From Enterovibrio norvegicus FF-33 (lineage in GTDB: Bacteria; Pseudomonadota; Gammaproteobacteria; Enterobacterales; Vibrionaceae): a stretch of 64,000 nt of DNA. Below, piece by piece: positions 54,842-62,976 of the stretch. Where the stretch lies: positions 1,950,888 through 2,014,887 of the forward strand of contig NZ_AJYD02000038.1 in assembly GCF_000286835.2 (NCBI RefSeq), read 5' to 3'. The position numbers and the translations under genes were made by a program. The notes beneath the pieces were generated by a model. It was not told the DNA's origin. It searched no databases and saw only the letters and a program-made list of their open reading frames with translations. Every line of letters starts with the position of its first letter. Within the stretch, counting starts at the first letter, position 1.

Positions 54842-55191
54842 ATGTAATACATCGATCTATTAGCGAATGAACACACCGTTTTTTCATCGAACAGCGCTCC
54901 ACACACCGCAGTGTGAGACCAAGCGTGAGCTTATCGTTCGAAACTTAAGGAAAGCTTAAGAGGTGAAAATCAGGCTAGATGCCATGAAAGGTTTTGCGGA
55001 AACTCGGGAGGTAAAAATAGCGCGTGGCGCTCGTTGCAAATCAATGTTTAAAATAAAGGTCAATAGAAAAGGGCAGCGAAAGCCTGCTCACTGCCCTAAC
55101 CTATGAACCTATGAACCTATGAACCTATGAACCTATGAACCTATGAACCTATGCTCGACGAAACCAAGCATCCGTTTCCGAATGTGTCGTA
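54842..55191. other. Intergenic region between mscS and dgkA carrying an octamer repeat
   Basis: About 350 bases without a supported ORF. The part near dgkA is AT-rich and contains CTTAAGGAAAGCTTAAG-like symmetry near 54946. The other half holds the octamer tandem repeat listed separately. Confidence 0.4.
55101..55153. repeat. Octamer tandem repeat (CTATGAAC), 6.6 copies
   Basis: Six exact copies of CTATGAAC followed by a partial CTATG, and preceded by the last three bases of a further copy (AAC). It is non-coding and lies about 40 bases past the mscS stop and 330 bases upstream of dgkA. Perfect short repeats of this kind change copy number by slippage. Confidence 0.93.
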
Positions 55192-55746
55192 TCAACTGCC
55201 TTCAGATAAAACATCGGCTGCTTTCACTGGTTCTTCTGCGACGATTTTCGTCACCCCTTTTTGCAGTATAAGGTTATTGGGGTACGTAATTATGTTGCCG
55301 CTCGCATGGCGAAGAATCACGTGAAACATCGTGATATCAATGATGACACCACTAATGTCATCATCTTTGTCCGACACTTTGACTTTGTCACCAATGCGAT
55401 AAGGGAACACAAAAAATATCAACACACTGGCTGTCAGGTTACTCAGTATTGACCATTGGGCAAACAGCGCAACACCAAGCACCGCGAAGATCGAGGACAA
55501 AAATAACGAGATATCACCAAATCCCAAATCGAGAACAATAGTGAAGATGGCAACGAACAGCAAGAACGATGCCGCATTGAATGATTTGATCACAAACTGA
55601 GTGCGTTTCAGGTTCACGCGCTTGTTTTGAGCCAGTGTTTCTATCCACTTTCGACCGACACGTTTAAACACCAAAAAAGCAACAATTAATAGTAGGCCGA
55701 GACCGAATTGCTTCAACAACACATTCGATAGTAATAACTCAATCAT
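55192..55746 (-). CDS. Small MscS-family mechanosensitive channel
   Basis: A 184-residue protein at the short end of the MscS family (E. coli MscS is 286). It has three helices (about 10-25, 52-72 and 78-112) and the beta domain with VFPYRIGDKVKVSDKDDDISGVIIDITMFHVILR. The C-terminal alpha/beta portion of MscS is missing, so it is a minimal form. It opens under membrane tension to release ions on osmotic downshift. It shares one base with the zntB stop (TAATG), indicating translational coupling. Confidence 0.85.
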   Translation of the reverse strand: MIELLLSNVLLKQFGLGLLLIVAFLVFKRVGRKWIETLAQNKRVNLKRTQFVIKSFNAASFLLFVAIFTIVLDLGFGDISLFLSSIFAVLGVALFAQWSILSNLTASVLIFFVFPYRIGDKVKVSDKDDDISGVIIDITMFHVILRHASGNIITYPNNLILQKGVTKIVAEEPVKAADVLSEGS

Positions 55747-56681
55747 TAAATAAATCTTAACCTCTTCAAAACAATCACTTCAATGGCCACCACTGCAACC
55801 AGTCCGATACAGAATAAGGTAAACGCTATCGGATTTTCCGTTCCCGGAATCCCACCAATGTTGACACCAAGCAAACCCGTAAAGAAACCCGCAGGTAAGA
55901 ATATCCCTGCGATAATCGAGAATAAATAGGTATTTCGATTCATTTTCTCTGCTTGTCGCTGGCTTAAATTCGCCAAGAATACGTTGATTTGATCAATATA
56001 AAACTCAATCGACTCATTGATTCTCATTGTGGTATCGAGACTATTTTTGAGATGGTTTTGCGCATCCACGAGTGCTTTAGGCTGTATCTCAATAAGGTCT
56101 TCAAACACATACTTTTGCGGCTTCAAGTAACGTCTCAACCTTAACAAACGCGAGTGCAAAGCGTTGAGCGCCTGAGTGTCCTCATCCCCTTCCCAATCTA
56201 GGCCATCGAGCAACGTTTCCACAGGAACCAAAAAGCTTGAAATGTGCTTATTGATGCCCGTCACCATGCCAATAATGACGTCAGACAAAGAGGTTGGGCC
56301 CAGCCCTTTTTCTAACTGAGCAATCAATCCAGACACTGAGCGAGACGGGACTTTACGCGTTGAAATGAGCGCCCCTTTATACCAAAGAATACGCAAGCTC
56401 AGCATATCGTCTGGCTGTGAACCTTCGTTAAAGTTAATGCCGCGTAAGATCATCAAGAAACAATCATCGTCGAAATGCTCAAAGCGAGGGCGCGTATCAT
56501 CGGCCAACAGCGAATCAACAATGGCTTCAGGAATCGCATTGTCTTCCAGCCACCCTCGTAATCCGTCTGCATCACGTTGACAGTGATACCATACAGAAGG
56601 CTGCAACTCCCCTGATAACTTTTTGTTTTCATAAGCTATGCCTGACGAAAACCGCCAACTTGAGATGATAAAATCGTCCAT
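55746..56681 (-). CDS. zntB: CorA-family zinc/divalent cation transporter, ZntB-like
   Basis: A 311-residue protein. A large cytoplasmic domain is followed by two C-terminal helices (about 250-270 and 283-303). The selectivity motif at the first helix end reads GVNIGG rather than the CorA GMN. The build fits ZntB, which moves zinc with protons. It is the first of two genes, with mscS starting in its stop codon. The ATG has GAAGAG upstream. Confidence 0.88.
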   Translation of the reverse strand: MDDFIISSWRFSSGIAYENKKLSGELQPSVWYHCQRDADGLRGWLEDNAIPEAIVDSLLADDTRPRFEHFDDDCFLMILRGINFNEGSQPDDMLSLRILWYKGALISTRKVPSRSVSGLIAQLEKGLGPTSLSDVIIGMVTGINKHISSFLVPVETLLDGLDWEGDEDTQALNALHSRLLRLRRYLKPQKYVFEDLIEIQPKALVDAQNHLKNSLDTTMRINESIEFYIDQINVFLANLSQRQAEKMNRNTYLFSIIAGIFLPAGFFTGLLGVNIGGIPGTENPIAFTLFCIGLVAVVAIEVIVLKRLRFI

Positions 56682-56814
56682 GCGTCTAACTCTTCACCTA
56701 ATAATGTTCTTATTTAACATATGAAATTTCTATTGCATCAATGTTTTTTATTGCTACATCCAGATCCTTTGCATTACTCTCGCCAGATCGCTTATCTGCT
56801 GACTTAAAGAACCC

Positions 56815-58164
56815 ATGGAAAATAACACGATTCAGGACGTAGTCAGTGAGCTTCTCACAGATAGTGGCGACGTTGACTCGCAACACGCTGTCATCGAACA
56901 GTGGGAGCAAGACAACTCCCCTGTCGATATTGCATTGTTGCTTGAGTCACTTCCGCTTACCGAGCGCTTGAGCACATGGGAACAACTTTCAGATGCGATG
57001 AAAGTTCCCGTTCTGGTCGAGATGCGTACAGACGCCAGTACATCCATCCTCAACAACCAGGATGAAGAGAAATTACTCTCTCTATTTACGGGAATAGATG
57101 CAGATACACTGCTTGAACTTCAAGACAGCATTCCAGACCATTTGCTCGAGAACGTGCTTGGGCGAATGGATGAAGAGCAGCAAAATCGCTACTCGGCTGC
57201 ACAACAATTTGAGGATGACGAAGTCGGGCACTGGTGTGATCACCAGCCTTTAGTTGTGCCTGCAAAGACCAAAATCAAAGTGGTGATGCGACTTTTACGT
57301 CGCCATCTTCCTCCGCATAGCCACGTTATTTTCTTGGTCGACAGCAGAGGGAATTGGGATGGTACAGTGCGCATCAATCGCTTGTTTGGTGCCGACCCGA
57401 CACTTCGCATTTCAGAGTTTTCTGAAGATGACTTTCCGTCACTCAACGCCAAAGAAGATATCTATACGGCCGCAAACAAGGTAGCAGCCAGTGGCGAGTC
57501 GTCACTACCGGTTATCACGGATAGTGGCTTGTTGATTGGTCGCTTAGACATGGGCACGGCTTACGAGCTACAAGGTGAAAAAGCCGAATCACAATTGATG
57601 GCAAAAGCCGGTCTAGATGAAGATGAAGACCTTTTTGCTTCCGTTCGCAAAAGCGCGCAGAACCGTGCAATTTGGCTTGGCATTAACCTAATGACGGCCT
57701 TTCTCGCGTCATGGTTTATTGGCTTGTTTGAAGCCACACTGCAACAAGTGGTCGCATTGGCGGTCTTGATGCCTGTTGTTGCCTCCATGGGCGGCATTGC
57801 TGGCAGCCAGACACTCACCTTGATTGTGCGCGGCTTGGCGCTCGGGCAAATATCAAAAGCCAACCTTAAACCGCTACTGACAAAAGAAGTCAAAGTCGGT
57901 GCACTAAATGGCGTGTTATGGGCCATTGTGATCGGGCTTGTTGCAGGTTATTGGTTTGACAGCCCAATGCTTGGTGTTGTCATTGGCATCGCCATTGTCG
58001 CTAATATTATTTGCGCCGCGATATCGGGGATTTTCATTCCAGTAATACTCGACAAGTTCAAAATCGATCCCGCGCTGTCTGGGTCAGTGATCTTAACCAC
58101 AGTCACCGATATTGTAGGCTTTGTGGCTTTCTTGGGATTGGGCAGCGTGTTTTTGCTAGGCTAA
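56815..58164 (+). CDS. mgtE: Magnesium transporter MgtE
   Basis: A 449-residue Mg2+ channel/transporter. The MgtE N domain is at about 1-135, a pair of CBS domains at about 140-255 (VIFLVDSRGNWDGTVRINRLFG and SLPVITDSGLLIGRLDMGTAYEL) and five helices from about 283 to 449. PVVASMGGIAGSQTLTLIVRGLALGQ is the pore signature. Divergent from zntB. The 133-base leader shows no M-box riboswitch that I can identify. Confidence 0.93.
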   Translation: MENNTIQDVVSELLTDSGDVDSQHAVIEQWEQDNSPVDIALLLESLPLTERLSTWEQLSDAMKVPVLVEMRTDASTSILNNQDEEKLLSLFTGIDADTLLELQDSIPDHLLENVLGRMDEEQQNRYSAAQQFEDDEVGHWCDHQPLVVPAKTKIKVVMRLLRRHLPPHSHVIFLVDSRGNWDGTVRINRLFGADPTLRISEFSEDDFPSLNAKEDIYTAANKVAASGESSLPVITDSGLLIGRLDMGTAYELQGEKAESQLMAKAGLDEDEDLFASVRKSAQNRAIWLGINLMTAFLASWFIGLFEATLQQVVALAVLMPVVASMGGIAGSQTLTLIVRGLALGQISKANLKPLLTKEVKVGALNGVLWAIVIGLVAGYWFDSPMLGVVIGIAIVANIICAAISGIFIPVILDKFKIDPALSGSVILTTVTDIVGFVAFLGLGSVFLLG

Positions 58165-58239
58165 ATCTTAAGTATCTAAATCAAAAACCTCATCGAATTT
58201 GCTGAGATTTTTCTAAATACTCAGTCATCAATGATGCGT

Positions 58240-58623
58240 TTAACAACAACTCAACACTCGTTCAGGTCGGTCACCCATTCGGCACAATTTCTCCATGCTG
58301 TCTTGCAGGAAGATTTGATTTGATTCAATGGTTAGCGCTAACACATCTTTTGCCCACGAAGGCAGCTCATTGCGAATGCGATAGAACACCCATTGCCCCT
58401 GACGGCGGTCATTAAGCAAACCACTCTTACGCAATTGCGCCAAATGGCGAGACACTTTAGGCTGGCTTTCTTCTAATGCAGCCATCAATTCACAGACACA
58501 CAACTCACCTTCCTGTTGAAGCAACAACAAGGTCTTCAGGCGCGTTTCGTCCGCTAAACATTTGTAAAAAGTCACGGGTGACATAGATTTCGCCGTATCA
58601 ATAAGCAATGAATTTTGTAGCAA
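58240..58623 (-). CDS. ArsR/SmtB-family metal- or arsenic-type repressor
   Basis: A winged-helix regulator of 127 residues from TTG 58623 (a shorter version starts at ATG 58584). FYKCLADETRLKTLLLL and GELCVCELMAALEESQPKVSRHLAQLRKSGLL form the HTH; CVC is the As(III)/metal-binding signature of ArsR, and a vicinal Cys pair ends the protein (SCC). A 32-base palindrome abuts its start, a likely self-operator. No arsB/arsC genes follow, so its sensed ligand is open. It lies 49 bases from a glutaredoxin gene in the same direction. Confidence 0.88.
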   Translation of the reverse strand: MLQNSLLIDTAKSMSPVTFYKCLADETRLKTLLLLQQEGELCVCELMAALEESQPKVSRHLAQLRKSGLLNDRRQGQWVFYRIRNELPSWAKDVLALTIESNQIFLQDSMEKLCRMGDRPERVLSCC

Positions 58624-58624
58624 T

Positions 58625-58656
58625 CACTTTATATATGATTTCCCATATGTAAAGTG
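58625..58656. promoter_or_regulatory. ArsR-type operator palindrome
   Basis: CACTTTATATATG and CATATGTAAAGTG are inverted 13-base arms with one mismatch around a six-base centre. It begins two bases upstream of the proposed regulator start, as expected for an ArsR self-operator. Confidence 0.75.
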
Positions 58657-58671
58657 ACGATTTTCTTTCAA

Positions 58672-58896
58672 TCACTTCAATGCCTGTTCTACGGCTTTTA
58701 CTGAAAATCCATGCAGCACTTTATCGCCAATTTTGATCACGGGAACGCCACGCGCACCTAATGCTGCGTGCTCTTTTCGCCCACGAGGCGTACCAACATC
58801 ACACAATCGATAGGTCATTTTCTTGCTGTCAAAGAACTGTTTTGCTGCCTGACAGTGAGCACAGCTTTTGCTGGTGTAGATCACGATTTTTATCAC
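58672..58896 (-). CDS. Small glutaredoxin-like (NrdH/GrxA-type) protein
   Basis: A 74-residue thioredoxin-fold protein. The CAHC active site (CxxC) lies in YTSKSCAHCQAAKQFF, followed by the cis-Pro of GVPVIKIGDKVLHGF. The GTG at 58896 is chosen because GGAGG precedes it; the frame also runs to ATG 58917. It likely reduces disulfides or supplies electrons to a reductase. It is upstream of the ArsR gene, with the operator palindrome in between. Confidence 0.85.
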   Translation of the reverse strand: MIKIVIYTSKSCAHCQAAKQFFDSKKMTYRLCDVGTPRGRKEHAALGARGVPVIKIGDKVLHGFSVKAVEQALK

Positions 58897-59146
58897 ATTG
58901 CCTCCATTGCCATGCAAAGATAATTATTCTGCATTATTAAGCTTACAAAGATTAATTATCTTACTCTAATTTAGTATTGAATTGTTCATATCACTACCAA
59001 TTGAATACATGAGATTTTTAGCCAACCCTAATAAACAATATCTTTAGCGCTAGCAATCCTGAGACAACATACCTGCCACGTTCAACATAATCTCCCATTT
59101 GATAACGAGGTTTAACCTCACATAACAATATAAAAAGTAAGGACAT

Positions 59147-60883
59147 ATGATGAAAATAAAGATGATTGCCAGTTTGATCATGGCAACAAGTCTCTCTTCT
59201 GCAGCATATGCGGATTGTTTCGGTAATGTTTATGCGATGAACGCAGGTCGTGGTCATGTTGGCTTCATGATTGATGTACAAGAAGATAAGCAACTCACTG
59301 GCGTTTACAATGGTGACAGGGCACTCAAAGAGTCACGAGCGCTGTTCAGCAGCTCTGCCATGGCGTATGACAAAAACACCAACCGTATCTACTACGTCAG
59401 TACACCGCGCCCTGATGACTACCATGTTGATGGGCTTGATGACGAAACGGTGGCCAAAGAATTCTCCAACTTGGACTTTCATGCTTCACGTGTGAAAAAC
59501 AACCAACTCGCTTACTTCGATCCAGAAACCAACCAACACACCATTGTTGCTGAGGTGCCTAACGTTTTCCGCATGGCCTTTAACCCAGCAACCGGCACCT
59601 TGTTCGCCTCTGATAATCGCAAAGTCTTTACGATTGATCCTGTTGATGGCTCAACAACCGCCGTGGGCAATTTTGAAACCAATATGGTCGCGGGTGGGTT
59701 TACTAACTGGGGGGATTTTGTCTTCTATGACAACAAGCTTCTTCTCGTCTCCAACACACGCTCGTTCAGCATTGATACCTCAGACGCCTCATCAACGCTT
59801 GATTCTTTTCACTACATTGATTTCGTCACCGCCGCTACGCTTGACCAAAATGGACAACTGCTGATTGCCACCAAAAATCAGAATGTCACGGGCAACATCA
59901 ACAGCACAGGGCTGTGGCGCTTGAACCCAGAGACAGGTGAAAAGGTTTCTGTTGGTTTGTTCCCCAGCCGCATCAGTGCGATGGCGACCAATACCCAAGA
60001 AACGTATAAATGTTATGACGAAACCATCTTCCCAAGCGAGACGATTGTTGAAGTAACAGGCGTCACTGGCGACACAGTGACCGAAGGGCAAAGCGCTACC
60101 TTCAACGTCAATTTTGATAAAGAACTCAAAGCAAGCAAAGAGGTGACGCTGGCGCTCAAAGATGGCACGGCCTTCTCGGGTACTGATTACAGCCGCGATG
60201 TCAGTGTAATATTTGATGAGACAAATAGTGTCGACGTGACACTGACTGATACTGGCGTCAAGGTCACCGTGCCGCCGGGTGTCAGCAGTATTCGAGTGGT
60301 AGTATCGACAATCGATGACAACACTGATGAAGATGATAAAACTTTTTCTCTCGACGCTTGGATAAACGACGATCAAAGCGACAAAGCATCTGCACTGGCC
60401 ACGATTAAAGACAACGATGAACCATTAGGCGCGTGTAGCTCCGGCGTCAAACTGCAAATGGCTGCAAGTGGCGATGGCGCTTGGTCCTATTTTGGTGTGG
60501 ACTGCAATAAATCCGATGTCTATTTTAATGCGGCGGGTCTATACAGTGATTCGGCCCGTCATACTCGAGTAAGTTGGACCACTGACTATGGCAGTTTTTC
60601 AACCACCAACTATGACCGAAACAATGGTGGGATTAGAGGCTATGTCGGGGTAACAGAAATCAAAACACTGAAAACGCTAACCGTCAATGGTAGCTCAACC
60701 ATTAAACCTGCTTGCCAACATGGTGATGTTCGCGGTACGCCATTGTCTTATGTTTACACAGGCTCAATCACCATAAAGGCAGATGGCACTCAGCAGTGTT
60801 ACTTGAAATTGAACTACGATTTCTGTGATGGTGCCGATAACCGCGTGTCTAGATCCGCTACCAGTACCAACTGCGGACAGTGA
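59147..60883 (+). CDS. Secreted protein with propeller-like repeat region and Calx-beta domain
   Basis: A 578-residue exported protein. The signal peptide (1-22, cleaved after YAD or AYA) is followed by a repeat-rich region to about 285 resembling a beta-propeller (AMAYDKNTNRIYYVS, MAFNPATGTLFASDNRKVFTID). A Calx-beta domain at about 305-425 ends in the classic acidic DDKTFSLDA...ATIKDNDEP. A Cys-rich C-terminal domain of about 150 residues closes the chain. Function unknown; calcium-binding extracellular role is plausible. AAGGACAT precedes the ATG. Part of its sequence recurs at the window's right edge. Confidence 0.82.
   Translation: MMKIKMIASLIMATSLSSAAYADCFGNVYAMNAGRGHVGFMIDVQEDKQLTGVYNGDRALKESRALFSSSAMAYDKNTNRIYYVSTPRPDDYHVDGLDDETVAKEFSNLDFHASRVKNNQLAYFDPETNQHTIVAEVPNVFRMAFNPATGTLFASDNRKVFTIDPVDGSTTAVGNFETNMVAGGFTNWGDFVFYDNKLLLVSNTRSFSIDTSDASSTLDSFHYIDFVTAATLDQNGQLLIATKNQNVTGNINSTGLWRLNPETGEKVSVGLFPSRISAMATNTQETYKCYDETIFPSETIVEVTGVTGDTVTEGQSATFNVNFDKELKASKEVTLALKDGTAFSGTDYSRDVSVIFDETNSVDVTLTDTGVKVTVPPGVSSIRVVVSTIDDNTDEDDKTFSLDAWINDDQSDKASALATIKDNDEPLGACSSGVKLQMAASGDGAWSYFGVDCNKSDVYFNAAGLYSDSARHTRVSWTTDYGSFSTTNYDRNNGGIRGYVGVTEIKTLKTLTVNGSSTIKPACQHGDVRGTPLSYVYTGSITIKADGTQQCYLKLNYDFCDGADNRVSRSATSTNCGQ
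60328..60373 (+). repeat. 46-bp exact repeat, copy 1 (inside the Calx-beta gene)
   Basis: These 46 bases, coding the acidic end of the Calx-beta domain, recur without mismatch at 63955-64000. Here they are in native context, because the reading frame and domain pattern continue normally on both sides. Confidence 0.97.
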
Positions 60884-60938
60884 GCTTTCACAGCGCTTTA
60901 TCCTCGTCTCTTATCATTTTGATTGAAATTAGAGATGC

Positions 60939-61724
60939 CTAAATCACGCCTTCTTTTTTAAGCAACACCAATATAGCCTCAGCCGCGTCTTGTGGGCTGG
61001 GGTTATTCATGACCTGACCACCAGAAGACGCAGGTGCTGCCGTCGCGGCCAAAAAGCGATCGCGCCCTGACGCTGATGCTGCCACGGTTTTGACTCGCTT
61101 CGGTTTCTTCTTCGCTACCTGCCATTGCCAAGTCTGTGCAAGTTCATCTTTGTGCGCTGCCACTTGCAATACATTTACGATGCCATCACGTGCCTTGGTA
61201 AACGCACTCTGACGCGGCTCTGGCGCAGCGCCACTTGCCAATAGCACCGCAGGCAATGTGATGCGTAAACGACGACGCTGCCCACCTGACAAGGCTTGCA
61301 GTACCTCGGCGTGTGTTTCTGTTTGAGTGAGCACATCCACCACGTCGGGCACAACCGTCGCGCTGAGAGATTGAGCAACCAGATACGGCACCATTCCCGA
61401 AGATTCGCCCCGTTCGGCTCTTGCGCCACACATCACTATGTTAGGTTTTCGCGCCGAAACATGATCTGCCAAGGCGAGGCTCGCATCGGCGTCTTGCGAC
61501 ACCTTGAGCACATCCAACTGCTTCACGCCCATACCGAGGTATTCTCGAATAGCGAGTGAATCCGGATCGCCTGCGAAAATCACCGCAGGTGCTTCTCCTA
61601 AACCCTCTTCTAACTTCAGTGCCAATTCCAAGGCTTTGGCGTCACTTTCCGCCCGACGCGCTCGACCAGACAAGGGATGCTGACCGCAAGAAACCAAAAC
61701 CATCACACTGCTGTTAGCTTGCAT
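60939..61724 (-). CDS. etfB: Electron transfer flavoprotein beta subunit (dimethylglycine-type)
   Basis: A 261-residue ETF beta. The start ATG at 61724 has GGAGAG upstream. AVIFAGDPDSLAIREYLGMGVKQL and VLQALSGGQRRRLRITLPAVLLA are family regions. It overlaps the end of etfA by 11 bases. With etfA it takes electrons from flavin dehydrogenases. In Pseudomonas the same gene set (dgcA, dgcB, etfA, etfB) handles dimethylglycine demethylation in betaine catabolism. Confidence 0.88.
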   Translation of the reverse strand: MQANSSVMVLVSCGQHPLSGRARRAESDAKALELALKLEEGLGEAPAVIFAGDPDSLAIREYLGMGVKQLDVLKVSQDADASLALADHVSARKPNIVMCGARAERGESSGMVPYLVAQSLSATVVPDVVDVLTQTETHAEVLQALSGGQRRRLRITLPAVLLASGAAPEPRQSAFTKARDGIVNVLQVAAHKDELAQTWQWQVAKKKPKRVKTVAASASGRDRFLAATAAPASSGGQVMNNPSPQDAAEAILVLLKKEGVI

Positions 61725-62976
61725 CTTCAATCTCTCCTAACTCGCCTTGCGTGGCGTCAATCAAAGCCTGCATCACGGCAGCGCTATCGGCGATGATGCT
61801 GAGATCGGCGCGTTTCACCATGTCGCAAGACGCATCGGTATTAATCGCAATCACGCTGTCGCAATGCGTCATGCCTTGAAGATGCTGAATCGCACCAGAG
61901 ATGCCGACTGCAATATACACTTTGGCGTTGACATACGTGCCCGATGCGCCCACCTGAGTAGGACGCGGCATGTGTCCGTTATCGACGGCAACGCGGCTTG
62001 CCCCTTCGGTGGCGCCCAGTGCGTCGGCACATTGATGAAACAAGGCCCAGTTACGCACGCCATTACCGCCCGACAAAATAAATCGGGTTTCGGGTAACGG
62101 GATATCTTTGGGATCAACCGCCACACGACCAAGATCGACAATCTTAGCCTGACCGTTTTCCACATCTGGACAAGCACAAGCCGATGCTTCACTGACGAAC
62201 CCTGAAATGGGGTCGGACACTTGCTCTTCCACCAGCAAGAAGCGCGACAGCACTCGGGTCACATAGTGCTTCTCGTCGCCGCTACCGCATTCAATCGAAC
62301 CATGAGAAGCTGCCTTCACCCGCGTGGCGGGACGCTCGCCCAACGACGCACTCAGCTTTCTTGCGAGATCGCCGCCAATTAATGTTTCATCAGCGAAAAT
62401 CCAATGTTGAGGCGCGAGTTGGGTATGCAATGCATGCAGCACCGCCAACCAATGATCCGGCGAATATGTCGTATTGTCGCCAAGAGAAATGACACGATCC
62501 GCGCCGAAAGCCGCCATGTCATCATCGCGGTTAAACAAAGTGAGAAACACAATTGCAGTGTTTGGCGTGACGGTCTTATCATCGAGGGTTGTCGCCAGTT
62601 GGTGCGCAAGGCCAAGCATGTCTTTATCAAGAGTGGTGAGCTTTTTGCTGTCAGCGTCAGACACCACCACGATGTAACGTGTTGGCTCGGTGATCTGTCG
62701 ACGCGGCAAAGATTGAGACTGTGATTTTTTCGCAACGCCTGAAGACGATGATGACATGCCGCCAGAACGATCAATGCGCTTAATGCCATCCGCAGAGGTA
62801 AAGCCAACTCCATGCGGATTCTTTCGGCGAACCCCATTCACCATCATGTTAGCCGTACCGCTCTCAACACCCCCATCAGAGCGACCATCAAACGTGGTCA
62901 GCTCTTCGTGCTTGGGGTGCAGACGATCACGCAGGATTCTCTCTTTTCGCGGATCGCGCCGCTTTATCTCATCCAT
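61714..62976 (-). CDS. etfA: Electron transfer flavoprotein alpha subunit (dimethylglycine-type)
   Basis: A 420-residue ETF alpha, longer than the usual 310-320. The extra is a basic N-terminal region of about 100 residues (MDEIKRRDPRKERILRD...). The FAD domain is at the C-terminus: FILSGGNGVRNWALF, RPTQVGASGTYVNAKVYIAVGISGAIQHLQGM. The ATG at 62976 overlaps dgcB by eight bases and has a GGGG site. The length pattern fits the ETF associated with dgcB. Confidence 0.9.
   Translation of the reverse strand: MDEIKRRDPRKERILRDRLHPKHEELTTFDGRSDGGVESGTANMMVNGVRRKNPHGVGFTSADGIKRIDRSGGMSSSSSGVAKKSQSQSLPRRQITEPTRYIVVVSDADSKKLTTLDKDMLGLAHQLATTLDDKTVTPNTAIVFLTLFNRDDDMAAFGADRVISLGDNTTYSPDHWLAVLHALHTQLAPQHWIFADETLIGGDLARKLSASLGERPATRVKAASHGSIECGSGDEKHYVTRVLSRFLLVEEQVSDPISGFVSEASACACPDVENGQAKIVDLGRVAVDPKDIPLPETRFILSGGNGVRNWALFHQCADALGATEGASRVAVDNGHMPRPTQVGASGTYVNAKVYIAVGISGAIQHLQGMTHCDSVIAINTDASCDMVKRADLSIIADSAAVMQALIDATQGELGEIEDAS

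Noticed and set aside
56682..56814. M-box magnesium riboswitch before mgtE
   Set aside because: The 133-base leader is too short and shows no long paired elements.
59792..60376. 194-codon open frame antisense to the Calx-beta gene
   Set aside because: No ribosome site and random-like composition. Its first residues did, however, reveal the duplicated 46 bases at the window end.
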